A stretch of DNA of 61,743 bases from Treponema sp. GTDB taxonomy: Bacteria > Spirochaetota > Spirochaetia > Treponematales > Breznakiellaceae. Positions 32,266-41,970 of the stretch are shown here, one piece after another (positions within the stretch are counted from its first letter, which is position 1; every line of letters starts with the position of its first letter). The notes under the pieces are model-generated. The model did no database searches, was not told where the DNA came from, and saw only the letters and a list, made by a program, of their open reading frames with translations. Both the position numbers and the translations under genes were made by a program. The stretch lies in NCBI GenBank assembly GCA_009784935.1, contig WQXI01000012.1, forward strand, positions 1 to 61,743, read 5' to 3'.

Positions 32266-35200
32266 TACCTTGCACCCGGAATTAACGCCCTTATCGATTC
32301 GTCATACATTGCATAAGCATGTATTGCAGGTCTAAAGAAATTACCTTCGTATGCTCTGTTTACCCTAAATCTGATTGTTCTTTCTTCTCCCCTGTTAAGG
32401 TTAAAATAAGTCATTACCCTGTCGTCTCTTATATCCTGATAACGGAAATTTGACGCAGATCCGTTTCCGCCGATACGGGTATTAACAATTTCCAGCGAAG
32501 CGGAAACAGGAACAATAAGCGCAATTTCTTCTACAGACTGCGCATAACTATTGCGTATACGAACAATGATTTCCATGTCTTCGCCTATTTTTAAAGTTGC
32601 AGGAGCGATTATCCTGTTATTGGAATCACGGTATTCAACCGTAAGCGCAAGACCTTCGGAAAGAGCAGGTTCGCTTCCTTCTGCAGGAAGACCTCTTGCA
32701 GTATACCGGACATAGACAGGAGATGAAGAACGATTAGTTGCGGTAAAGGCGGTGCCTGTTCCGCTTATGTTTCCAAAAGAAAACTCTGCAACTGGAGAAT
32801 CAAATGTTATATTTGATGTTCTTCCCGCGGCAGAATAATCTACTGATAACGTTCCGCTTCCTGCGTTAGCCTGCATATAAGGAGCCAATGCAATTAAAGC
32901 ATAGGCAGTTTCCTGCGTAGAGAGCCATCTATCTTCGGCAAGCGTACTTGTTATTTCTTCAAAGAGCGCGCGGGTTCTTCCCATGTCTTCGGGAGAATTA
33001 ATGAGTATCAGAGTTTCGAGTATCATTGCTTTATCTCTTAAAGAAGATCCAAACGTTGCAGATAGTTCACGGTAATCACCCTGCGGAAGCGCAAGTCCCG
33101 TTACCATGTTACGCGCAGTATCACGCTGTCCTGCAAGCCAGTAAGCAGCGGCAAGACGCCAGCTTGCCTGAAGCGGCAGTCTATGGCTTCTTAATCTGTT
33201 CATAGAACCAAGATCAGCTTCGCCTGCCAATGCCAATGTATAAAGACGATAGGCTTGCTCGGTAAATCTATTACTGCCTGCCTGCCAGAGAGCCGCGGTA
33301 TTTTTTTGATAATTTATCCAGCTTCTTAACGCGCTGTCCCTGACCGGATAGCCGGCTTTGCGCGCTTCTAAAAGGAAGTGACCTACATAAGAAGAACTCC
33401 AGTCATTTACATTTGTTTCTCCTGGCCAATAAGAAAAACCGCCGGACATAAGCTGCATGCCAAGCACACGTTCTATTCCTCCGTTGATGTTTGTTCTGAT
33501 CTCTGTTCTTCTGCTGTCGCTCAACTGAAGCACTTTATCCAGATACAATTGCGGGAAAGCGCTGCTGACAGTCTGCTCCAAACATCCGTGAGGATAGTTA
33601 ACCAGAAACTCAAGGCGCTTTTCCATATTTAAAGGCGGAAGCCGCGAGAAACTTGCGATTAATGTATTTGTTCCGTTCCTGCCCGGATACTCAAGGTTAC
33701 CTCTCCAAGTTTCGCCGGGAGCAATTAAGTTTTGCATTGATCTAGTTACCGGTATTGCAGTAGAACGCACATCCATATCTACAACTTGACGCGCTGTTCT
33801 TAAACCAGAAGATTCGGCAGTGACTGTAAATTGAAGTTTTCCGGGATTGTCAGGCGCTTTTACCCTAAAGCGGATTAATTTTTCACCGCTTGAGTCAAAA
33901 GAAACATTCTGCGATGCCTGTCCCTGAACCACAGCGCCGGGAACAGAAAGATTTACTCTGACGTTTCTGTTTCCTTCTCTTTGTGTGTTTACATAAACGG
34001 GAACTTCTACTTCATCCCCGGGTGACAGTACGCGCGGAAGAGACGCAAAAACCATAAGGTCAGAAGTTACTCTGACAGTTGTTTCGGCTGTTCCGTATGC
34101 TCTGAGAGCTCTGCCTGTTTGAGGCTCGCTTGTTGATGACGCGGCAAGAACCATAATACGCACCGCGCCGAAATACGGAGGCAGTTCGAATGTTTCGGTC
34201 TTTTGGCCGTTTCTGCCAATCTCAAAAGGTCCAAAGAAACGCACTACAGGTTTAAACCGTTGAGTTTCTTTTAATGAATCTGTTTCGGCGCCGTCACCGC
34301 CGCCGATGGCAAGAAGAGTTTCCAGCCTGCCGGAGTGCGCTCCCATAATTTCGCTAAACAGATCCCACGATTTGATAAAAGAAGCGTCTCTTGCATAAAA
34401 AGTATTACGCGGATTAGGAATATTAAAACGAGTGAGTCCAAGAAGCCCTTCGTCTACGACGGCAACGGTATAAGCCATCGGCCTTCCGTTTGCTTCGCTG
34501 ACTGTAAATGAAACCCGTGACTCTGCCTGCCAGTTATCCGCAGTTCGTATTTGAGGACGAAGCGTAACGCGCGTATCTTCTATTAATACAGGTGTAACGC
34601 CGTACAGCCTGATCGGAAGATCGTTTTGAGTTTGAAGATGAGGCTGAACAAGAGTTACATGCGCATATATGTTAGGAACCATTGCAGGGTCTGCAATAAA
34701 TTCATAATTAGTTGTTCCTTCGCTGCAGTTAATCCATTCGCTTCTTATTATGTTTCCGCCTTTTTCCAGAACAACAAGAGCGGCAGCTTCTCTATTAGAA
34801 GGAAATGATATTTGAATCCTTTCGCCTGTGTTATAAGTTTCTTTTCCTGCGGTAAGAGCAAGCGTAGTCTGCGAACCCTGTCCATCTTCCCGTGAACGTC
34901 CTGCCCAGCCCGGCCAATCAATATAAACAACTTGAGCGGCGGCATGTCCTCCGGATGAATCTCTTGCAATTACAAGAAAGCGTCCCCATTCAGGATGGTT
35001 TACCCTAAAGTTGAACGAAGCTCTTCCGTTTGTAACAGTAACAGTCTGACGTGATATTGGAGTTCTGGAAAGCGCCGAAGCAAAATCGGCAGGCTCGCCG
35101 ATTCCTCTTTCCCACCACCAGCGCCAGTTTACTTTATACACGGCGCATTCAAGTTCGACATTGCCCTGCACTGGTCTTCCGTCTTCATCGAGGATTACTA

Positions 35201-37760
35201 AATCCGCGCGATGATCGACATCAGTTAACAGCATATTCCTTGCAGCGTCTCCTCTTGGGAGCCTGATTCCGACATAACGGCTGTAAGGAGAATATTCTCT
35301 GCTTATTTGTTCTGACGAAAATACTCCGGATGGTTCAAAGACACGCGTCAAAAACCTTGCTGTTACTTTTCCGGGAACTGCAGTGCCGGGATTTAAACCC
35401 ATTTGAAAAACTGCCTTTCCGTCTCTGTCAAGATTTCCTTCCCAAACATTCTGACGTTCCGACGAGACTCTTCTCGAAGGATCGCGGAAAGAATAATCGT
35501 TAAAACCCTGAAACACAGTTTCCTTATCAGCGAAACTTACAGAAATATCCGCTTTTAATCCGGAAGCCGGAGCTCCGTAAAGCCATTCAGATTCTATCGG
35601 GATTCTATGAGCGCCTTGTTTAATAAAATTACCGGCGCCGAAATTAAGATCTATTTTTAATCTGTTGGGCATTATTGTTTCTATTTTTACGTTTCTGTTA
35701 AATGTACTGCCGCCGACCCTGACTCTTGCGGTCCAATCCCCTGTCGGCGCGTCAGAAGCGGTAGAAAAATGAATCGGATAAAATCCGTCTACAGAAGAAG
35801 TAAATGTTCTGTTTACAACAGGACGGCCTCTTGGATCTTCGAGCTCAAAAGAAACAGGATGATTGGTGGGAAGCGTTCCTAAAGGATCAGCAAGAAGGAA
35901 TGTTAAATACACATCATCGCCGGGACGCCATACATCGCGTTCACCGTAAATAAGTCCGCGGATACCGGAAGTAGGAGTACCGCCGGCAATATCAAAGTGA
36001 CTCATCGCAAGAGCCAAAGAATCGTTTACTCTAAGATATGCTCTTCCTAAATTACTCTCGGCATAAATAACAAGCCGCGAACCATTACCTGTATCTACTG
36101 ACGCAGGTACTGTGGCAATGCCGCTTGAGTTTGTTCTGCCCTGATGTAAAAGTCTTCCTTGATAATTTAAAACCCTGTATTCGGTATTAGGCGAAGCGCG
36201 CGCGGTTACAAGGTTTACTGTTGTAATGAGCCATGAGCCGTCAAGCGCTCTTTTTGCATGAAGCCCTAAATCCGAAACCATAATATTGCGGCTCTTAGTA
36301 ATGTTCCTGTTACCCATTGGAACATAAAACGCCGGATGACAAGGATCGGAACTATAGTTATTCCATTCCCTCCAGTTTGACCACATATTGTTATGATAAT
36401 AATCCCAGAAGCTCCGCTGGCTAGATTGAGCGATTCGCGGCAAAGAATCATCCGGAAATTCCATGCCGGTAAAGTTTCCATGGTTTTCTGTACAAACATA
36501 CTGAATATGCCTGTGCCTAAAAGTAATCCTTATATGAAACATGCCGCCGGGAAATCTGCGGCTAAGGTCTGCCATATCAAGCCCTCTGCGAATCCAGCGG
36601 TTTTGATCCTGCGCTGCCCATTCAAAATCAAAAACCTTTGTCCATGCGGGCTCTCCTACGCGATCAAGTTGATTATCACCTGCAAGACTATTAACCTGAA
36701 GGAACTGAAGCATGTTCTGATTATAAATATGAAACGCTTCTACAATGATTCCTGTTACGTTTCTTGTTTCTATTACAAGCTGCGCTCCCTGAGATGTCGG
36801 TAAAATAACGCCGGATCCGGCAAAACGAATTTCCGGCAGTTCCCAGTTGTCAGGTATTGTAAACTGAACAGGAACGCTTAGGCGTTTGCCTTCTGTGTCT
36901 TCTAAATCCTGAATAACAAGTTCTGCGCCGGCAGGAATCCCGCCGGATGTATCGCCGAATATTCTTACGATATTTCCTTCTGTGCTGTACCGCACATTAG
37001 TGTTGCCGGAAAGAGAAATAAAACCTCTTAAATCCTGATTGGCTTTTATGTTTTTAGAAAACGCTACTTCTATTATTCCGTTAGCATAGTTTAAATTGAT
37101 CATCTGGAAGATATCCAAACCGGGAATCATTACGGTAGTAAAACCATTTTCCTTGATTCCCAAAGGAGAGCCGTTCCATGTGACTTCTACAGTTCTTGAC
37201 GCTTCTGTTCGGCTTACAGAAGGAAATGAAAAACGATGCACTCCGTTTTCGTGAGTCCACGAAGGTCTGCCCAATTCTCTGGAGCTGACAGTTTGTTCTA
37301 TTTTGGAAATTTGCTCTTCTCCGTCAGAGTCAAATTTTAGAATACCAGAAATTAAAACATCATCATCCGAGTTAAGCCGAACAGGATCAAGCTCTACATT
37401 AAAAAGAGGAACGGCGGCAGTAAATTCAAAACCAAACGAAGGAACGCCGGGAATATTAATATTTACCCTGTACCTCTGACCTGATTTAAACGGCTCAGAA
37501 GGAGTAAAGACAAGGGTATATTCATCCTGCCACGAAAGAGCCCCATGAATCCTTGGGTTAATTGTAAAGGCATTAGACGCTAAAGGAACAGAAATATCCT
37601 GACTGTTTGTAAACTCTACAACTACAGGGGAGTTTCTGTCCAAAACTCCGGCAGAAACTGCAGAAACATAAAAAGGGTCCGGCTGATCGGTTTTTCCCTT
37701 ACACGAAACAACTAAAACTGCCAATAAGATAACGGCGGATAATGTTTTAAACTTATTCAT
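32265..37760 (-). CDS. Bacterial alpha-2-macroglobulin lipoprotein (YfhM-like)
   Basis: A very large (1831-residue) protease trap anchored by lipid at Cys20 (lipobox VVSC). It has the N-terminal macroglobulin-like domains, a bait region, the A2M domain (TETFELPPYFGAVRIMVLA) and a thioester domain with the reactive GCLEQ at about residue 1391, the same motif as in human A2M. The C-terminal domain is also present. Start at 37760 gives the signal peptide directly. TAGACA-N17-CATAAT ends six bases before this ATG, so the mRNA is probably leaderless. It is translationally coupled to pbpC. Confidence 0.95.
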   Translation of the reverse strand: MNKFKTLSAVILLAVLVVSCKGKTDQPDPFYVSAVSAGVLDRNSPVVVEFTNSQDISVPLASNAFTINPRIHGALSWQDEYTLVFTPSEPFKSGQRYRVNINIPGVPSFGFEFTAAVPLFNVELDPVRLNSDDDVLISGILKFDSDGEEQISKIEQTVSSRELGRPSWTHENGVHRFSFPSVSRTEASRTVEVTWNGSPLGIKENGFTTVMIPGLDIFQMINLNYANGIIEVAFSKNIKANQDLRGFISLSGNTNVRYSTEGNIVRIFGDTSGGIPAGAELVIQDLEDTEGKRLSVPVQFTIPDNWELPEIRFAGSGVILPTSQGAQLVIETRNVTGIIVEAFHIYNQNMLQFLQVNSLAGDNQLDRVGEPAWTKVFDFEWAAQDQNRWIRRGLDMADLSRRFPGGMFHIRITFRHRHIQYVCTENHGNFTGMEFPDDSLPRIAQSSQRSFWDYYHNNMWSNWREWNNYSSDPCHPAFYVPMGNRNITKSRNIMVSDLGLHAKRALDGSWLITTVNLVTARASPNTEYRVLNYQGRLLHQGRTNSSGIATVPASVDTGNGSRLVIYAESNLGRAYLRVNDSLALAMSHFDIAGGTPTSGIRGLIYGERDVWRPGDDVYLTFLLADPLGTLPTNHPVSFELEDPRGRPVVNRTFTSSVDGFYPIHFSTASDAPTGDWTARVRVGGSTFNRNVKIETIMPNRLKIDLNFGAGNFIKQGAHRIPIESEWLYGAPASGLKADISVSFADKETVFQGFNDYSFRDPSRRVSSERQNVWEGNLDRDGKAVFQMGLNPGTAVPGKVTARFLTRVFEPSGVFSSEQISREYSPYSRYVGIRLPRGDAARNMLLTDVDHRADLVILDEDGRPVQGNVELECAVYKVNWRWWWERGIGEPADFASALSRTPISRQTVTVTNGRASFNFRVNHPEWGRFLVIARDSSGGHAAAQVVYIDWPGWAGRSREDGQGSQTTLALTAGKETYNTGERIQISFPSNREAAALVVLEKGGNIIRSEWINCSEGTTNYEFIADPAMVPNIYAHVTLVQPHLQTQNDLPIRLYGVTPVLIEDTRVTLRPQIRTADNWQAESRVSFTVSEANGRPMAYTVAVVDEGLLGLTRFNIPNPRNTFYARDASFIKSWDLFSEIMGAHSGRLETLLAIGGGDGAETDSLKETQRFKPVVRFFGPFEIGRNGQKTETFELPPYFGAVRIMVLAASSTSEPQTGRALRAYGTAETTVRVTSDLMVFASLPRVLSPGDEVEVPVYVNTQREGNRNVRVNLSVPGAVVQGQASQNVSFDSSGEKLIRFRVKAPDNPGKLQFTVTAESSGLRTARQVVDMDVRSTAIPVTRSMQNLIAPGETWRGNLEYPGRNGTNTLIASFSRLPPLNMEKRLEFLVNYPHGCLEQTVSSAFPQLYLDKVLQLSDSRRTEIRTNINGGIERVLGMQLMSGGFSYWPGETNVNDWSSSYVGHFLLEARKAGYPVRDSALRSWINYQKNTAALWQAGSNRFTEQAYRLYTLALAGEADLGSMNRLRSHRLPLQASWRLAAAYWLAGQRDTARNMVTGLALPQGDYRELSATFGSSLRDKAMILETLILINSPEDMGRTRALFEEITSTLAEDRWLSTQETAYALIALAPYMQANAGSGTLSVDYSAAGRTSNITFDSPVAEFSFGNISGTGTAFTATNRSSSPVYVRYTARGLPAEGSEPALSEGLALTVEYRDSNNRIIAPATLKIGEDMEIIVRIRNSYAQSVEEIALIVPVSASLEIVNTRIGGNGSASNFRYQDIRDDRVMTYFNLNRGEERTIRFRVNRAYEGNFFRPAIHAYAMYDESIRALIPGAR

Positions 37761-37766
37761 ACAACC

Positions 37767-37795
37767 ATTATGCCACATAAAAAGCCATATGTCTA
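37767..37795 (-). promoter_or_regulatory. Promoter of the alpha-2-macroglobulin gene, leaderless layout
   Basis: On the minus strand TAGACA (37795-37790), 17 bases, CATAAT (37772-37767), six bases, ATG. There is no Shine-Dalgarno. Confidence 0.65.
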
Positions 37796-37812
37796 TAAAT
37801 CTATTTTTTTGG

Positions 37813-39717
37813 TTATTTTCTATGCAATTTCTTTAGATTAAAGCCTGCGGTTTCGGTAAGAGAAACAAAAAGTTTTAATGATGTTTTTAAATAGGTACTA
37901 AAGGGGTCAATTGTTTTTATTTCTGTTTCTGCCTCTGCTTCTTCGTTTTGAGTATCAGGAAAAAGAAAACCTGCGACTTCCTTTACCTCGCTGTCAGAAA
38001 TGCGGCGCATTATTTTATCTAAATCTTTTAGCAGGCTGTCTTTTTGCTGCTGGTTCAAACTGCACTTTTGCGCTTTTTGAATTATAGCCGTTCCTTCTTC
38101 TGCCGCAGATTTGATATTTTTCAGCCCGCGGTCTAAAACAGAAACAGCTTCATTAAACCGTTTGTGCCTTTCGTTAAATTCCTGCGGCGCGTTAAAATCG
38201 TGTTCTATTTTAGAAAACAGACTTTGTATCAAGCTGTCAATTTCGGCGCGGCGCACGGGGAGCGCAAGAAATTCATCTGTGCTCTTAGAATCAAGTCCCG
38301 CAATGGCAAGTCCGTCATTAAAGAAGCAAAAGTTTTGCAATTGCGCGCTTTGGCGGAACTGCGCTTCGAACCAAGCTCTATAGAGCGAAAGCCTGCGATC
38401 TGTAACAACATTGCTGCCGTCAGCGGACTGCGATAAAAACGGGAAGCCGTCCCGGAGAGCGCGTACAATCCATTTTTCTACCGGATTAAAGCGGCTGGAT
38501 TCGGAATTTGCTTTTTCTTCGAAGCGGGCGCCGCGAAAGTGTGTTTTAAGCCCCGGAAACGCAAGGTCTAAACCTGCAATCCAGATCTCTTTTCCGCCGA
38601 GAGATCTGGCAAAATCCCATGCTGTAGTAGCAACCGAACCTCCGGCTCCCAATTTTCCTTTTGAATCTACCTGCTTTTCTATAAACGCGCCGAGTGGAAA
38701 CATAGAACTGCACAAAAATTTATTTTTAAACGGCAGGTTTAAAACAGACGGGTATACAGCGGATTCGGCAACCAGTGCGGTTTGCGGCACAGATGTCTGC
38801 GGCGCAGTCTGCGCATTACAGCGATCCAAATGACGGCTGTTCCAAAACTGAGGATCAACAACAAGAACAAAATCCGGCTGTATTCCGTTTTGGATAAAAA
38901 ATCTTAAGTTTGTATCTACAGCTACAACAATACATCTTTCGTATATATGGCGAAGCATGGGTTTTATTTTATCAAGGCTCGGACCTGCTGCCGCAAGAAA
39001 AACAGGCAAAGGTTCGCCGTTATAACCTGCCGCCAAACCTGACAAACGGGAAACGCCGGGGAAATCACGTATTGCGTTAATATTGCGGGAAAGATTAGAC
39101 ACCCATCTTTTGCCGAACCGTTTATGAGTTGCAGTATTAACATCTTCTCTCATAGAAAATGCCCGGATTCTGTCTTCTAACAATTTGTACCATTGTTCAT
39201 CTAAACCTATGAGCGCTTTGTTGCGGATAAAAGACAGTTGTTTTGCAAATTGTTTGTCAGAGACAAGATCTCCTGCGATCGAAAGCGCGCTTGCGATTCC
39301 TTCTCCGGAATCTCCTATAACAAAAATTAATTTACCTGCAGAAAAAAAACCGCTAAGATCGCGCGCTTCCAGCGCCTTTAAAAAAAGAGCTTTGTGTTTT
39401 TCTACAATAACGACCGGTCTTCCCAAAGACGCAGCGGCTTCTGCCGCATAACCAAGTCCAAATCCAAGAACAACAACAGGTCCGCTCTCTGCGCTTACAG
39501 CTTCTGCGATACGCTGCCCTTCGCGCACAGGATCGCGCGGCGAATGTACATGAATGCCTTTAATACAGAGCGAAGGATCTCCGGAAGGCGCAGTTTCGAT
39601 TTTTAAATCTTTTATATTCTCCTGCGCAGAAAAAAAATCTCCGCCGAGAGAAATGTCTTCCCATAAACCAGAATAATGCTTTTGGAGTACCGATCTGTTT
39701 TTTTCTAAAAAACTCAT
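37813..39717 (-). CDS. Maf/MptE-like DUF115 protein (motility accessory factor)
   Basis: The 634-residue protein has the DUF115 core: PVFLAAAGPSLDKIKPML, CIVVAVDTNLRFFIQNGIQPDFVLVVDPQFWNSRHL and the downstream GAGGSVATTAWDFARSLGGKEIWIAGLDLAFPG. An N-terminal Rossmann-like part holds VVVLGFGLGYAAEAAASLGRPVVIVEK. Maf proteins transfer nonulosonic acids to flagellins in several bacteria, so a role in flagellar filament glycosylation is likely for a spirochaete. AAGGAG precedes the ATG. A long coiled helical region lies at the C-terminus. Confidence 0.85.
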   Translation of the reverse strand: MSFLEKNRSVLQKHYSGLWEDISLGGDFFSAQENIKDLKIETAPSGDPSLCIKGIHVHSPRDPVREGQRIAEAVSAESGPVVVLGFGLGYAAEAAASLGRPVVIVEKHKALFLKALEARDLSGFFSAGKLIFVIGDSGEGIASALSIAGDLVSDKQFAKQLSFIRNKALIGLDEQWYKLLEDRIRAFSMREDVNTATHKRFGKRWVSNLSRNINAIRDFPGVSRLSGLAAGYNGEPLPVFLAAAGPSLDKIKPMLRHIYERCIVVAVDTNLRFFIQNGIQPDFVLVVDPQFWNSRHLDRCNAQTAPQTSVPQTALVAESAVYPSVLNLPFKNKFLCSSMFPLGAFIEKQVDSKGKLGAGGSVATTAWDFARSLGGKEIWIAGLDLAFPGLKTHFRGARFEEKANSESSRFNPVEKWIVRALRDGFPFLSQSADGSNVVTDRRLSLYRAWFEAQFRQSAQLQNFCFFNDGLAIAGLDSKSTDEFLALPVRRAEIDSLIQSLFSKIEHDFNAPQEFNERHKRFNEAVSVLDRGLKNIKSAAEEGTAIIQKAQKCSLNQQQKDSLLKDLDKIMRRISDSEVKEVAGFLFPDTQNEEAEAETEIKTIDPFSTYLKTSLKLFVSLTETAGFNLKKLHRK

Positions 39718-39749
39718 CCTTGCTCCTTATCCTTGTCCTTCTCTTAACA

Positions 39750-41585
39750 CTATTCAAGTTCCAGCACAATTCTCATGCCGCTTGTCACAGGAGTTCCCGC
39801 AGGCGGACTCTGACGGCGAACCCAGCCGTCGCCGTAAATCTCTACATTAAGATCAGGGCGCAGCAGCATTGGTAAAAGAGTTCTCTTTGCAATTCCGGTA
39901 AAATCGGGAACAGTTGTTTCGACTGCAGGAAGACGGCCTGCGGGAATATTTATAGAAGGCGGATGATTAATCTGCGGATTACGTCCGCGCGGAATTCCAA
40001 GATAATCGATTAGAGACTCGGCAGCTTCGCGGATTGCAGGAGCGGCGATTCTGCTTCCGTAAATAACACCCTGCGGTTTAATAATAGCAAGATAAAGAAC
40101 AAGCGAAGGGTTTTCGGCAGGAAGCAGAGCGACACAGCTTGCGATAAAATCGGTATCAGAATATCTTCTTGTCACAGGGTCAATAATCTGAGATGTTCCG
40201 GTTTTTACGCCGATAGACATATCCTGCACACCGGCTCGATGTCCCATTGCGCCGCTCGCGGCAGTATCCGCCATGTACGAACGCATAGCTCTTGCGGTTT
40301 CCGCGCTTATAACCTGACGTTTTTCGCCGCCTTCCCATTCTGTTACTGTTCTTCCGTCTGCCGATACAATCCTGGAAATAATTTTTGGCGGAACAAGTAT
40401 ACCATCGTTTGCGATAGCGGATGTTGCCTGAAGTATCTGATACGCGGAAACCGCGACTTCCTGTCCAAAAGCAATCGTCGGCTTAGAACGCTCCGACCAA
40501 TTGGCGCTCGGTACAAAGTAACCAGCTGTCTCGCCGGGACTGCCGGCGCCGGTTCTTGCTCCAAATCCAAAATTATTTAACGACTGATAAAACGCGCTGC
40601 TTGTAATATTATCTGATGCGTAAGCGGCGCCGGCATTGCACGAGTGGATAATAATTTCCCTCGCTGTTACCCTGCCGTGGTTACCCATACAATTAATCGG
40701 AGCGCCACGGGAGGGCGTGTACACTCCGTTGCATACAAATACTGAACTGCCCGAAATCGCCCTGCTTTCCATCAGCGCGGCAAGCGAAAAAACCTTAAAT
40801 GTTGAACCGGGTTCGAAAGCCCAAATCACAGGGCGGTTCATACGGCTGTTGGCGTCTGACGAACGTATATTATTGGGATCAAAATCCGGCAAAGACGCCG
40901 ACCCTAAAATTTCTCCAGTACGCGGATCCATCGCGGCAAAAATTACAGCTTCGGCTTTTGTTTCTTCCATTGTTTTTGCAGAAATCTGCTGCAGTATATG
41001 CTGAACATAAGTATCTATTGTTAATACAACCTGCGAACCAACTCCGTTATTATCAGTTCCATCCAGAATATTGTTAAAGGCAAATTCGATTCCTTCGAGC
41101 CCCCTGTTTCGATCTCCTACAAAACCAATAATCTGGCTTGCAATATTTTTTTCGGGGTATACCCTTCCTACAATAGGCTGAACCATTACTCCTCTTATTT
41201 TTTTTTCGTCAAGAAGAGCGCTGAGACGCCTTGCCGTATTATCATCGATCTGTCTTCTTAAATAGAGGAAATTAGATTCCGAAGATTCTATTCTATTGCG
41301 GATTTCGGCGGGAGACATGTCCAGCATAACAGAGATCTCATTGGACAGAAAATCAATATCGGTAATAGAAGGCCGCCAAACGCTTACATCGGCAAACCTT
41401 ATCTGAAGAGCAAGAAAACGCCCGTTCCTGTCCAGAATAGGACCGCGTTCCGGAAAATTAGCGCTTTGCCTGATAGCAGCCGGCTTTTCGCTTCCCAGCA
41501 TTAAAACGGCGTAATGGACAAGCAGATATAAAACAAAAATCAGCAAGAACGAAAAAAGTATGATATAACGCCGTTTTAAATTCAT
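39750..41585 (-). CDS. PBP2/FtsI-type transpeptidase with one PASTA domain
   Basis: The 611-residue class B PBP has a membrane anchor (7-30), a dimerisation domain (ERGPILDRNGRFLALQ), and a transpeptidase domain with EPGSTFKVF (SxxK, about 260), HSCNAGA (SxN) and VKTGTSQ (KTG, about 461). One PASTA domain closes it (VPDFTGIAKRTLLPML...RQSPPAGTPV). The family cross-links peptidoglycan at the septum or side wall. The PASTA domain makes it SpoVD/PbpX-like rather than E. coli FtsI. It is immediately downstream of the signal peptidase gene with no gap. Confidence 0.93.
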   Translation of the reverse strand: MNLKRRYIILFSFLLIFVLYLLVHYAVLMLGSEKPAAIRQSANFPERGPILDRNGRFLALQIRFADVSVWRPSITDIDFLSNEISVMLDMSPAEIRNRIESSESNFLYLRRQIDDNTARRLSALLDEKKIRGVMVQPIVGRVYPEKNIASQIIGFVGDRNRGLEGIEFAFNNILDGTDNNGVGSQVVLTIDTYVQHILQQISAKTMEETKAEAVIFAAMDPRTGEILGSASLPDFDPNNIRSSDANSRMNRPVIWAFEPGSTFKVFSLAALMESRAISGSSVFVCNGVYTPSRGAPINCMGNHGRVTAREIIIHSCNAGAAYASDNITSSAFYQSLNNFGFGARTGAGSPGETAGYFVPSANWSERSKPTIAFGQEVAVSAYQILQATSAIANDGILVPPKIISRIVSADGRTVTEWEGGEKRQVISAETARAMRSYMADTAASGAMGHRAGVQDMSIGVKTGTSQIIDPVTRRYSDTDFIASCVALLPAENPSLVLYLAIIKPQGVIYGSRIAAPAIREAAESLIDYLGIPRGRNPQINHPPSINIPAGRLPAVETTVPDFTGIAKRTLLPMLLRPDLNVEIYGDGWVRRQSPPAGTPVTSGMRIVLELE

Positions 41586-41927
41586 TTAATATCCCAATAC
41601 CTTTCCAATAATATTACTTAAAGGAACAGGTCCGTAAGCCCGTGAATCATACGATGCAAGGCTATTGTCCCCTTCAGCATAAAAGCTGTCCCCTTCTACC
41701 ATAACACATCGTTTTACAGCCAGCTCCCCGTCGGGCGTATAAAAAACTACTATTTCTCCAATCTGCGGCTGCCTAAATTTATAGGCTAAACGGCTGATAA
41801 TAAGCACGGTTCTGTCTTCTATGGCAGGTTCCATAGAATGCCCGTCTGCAATAATAAAATCGAAGACGAACAGCTTTATAATTAAAGCTGTAATAACTGC
41901 TAAAATAACAGGTTTTGTTCCTTTCAT
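41586..41927 (-). CDS. lepB: Minimal signal peptidase I
   Basis: Only 113 residues but with all core motifs: one N-terminal membrane helix (7-27), catalytic Ser31 (DGHSMEPAI), catalytic Lys72 (AVKRCVMVEGD) and the box E segment GDNSLASYDSRAYGPVP. The extra beta-domain II of larger enzymes is missing. Removes signal peptides of exported proteins. TCGACA-N16-TTATAG with six bases to the ATG suggests a leaderless transcript here too (weak). It begins the lepB-PBP-maf run. Confidence 0.92.
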   Translation of the reverse strand: MKGTKPVILAVITALIIKLFVFDFIIADGHSMEPAIEDRTVLIISRLAYKFRQPQIGEIVVFYTPDGELAVKRCVMVEGDSFYAEGDNSLASYDSRAYGPVPLSNIIGKVLGY

Positions 41928-41970
41928 CTATAGCTATAATCCCAAGCGCTTTTTTTGTCGATAATCCAGT

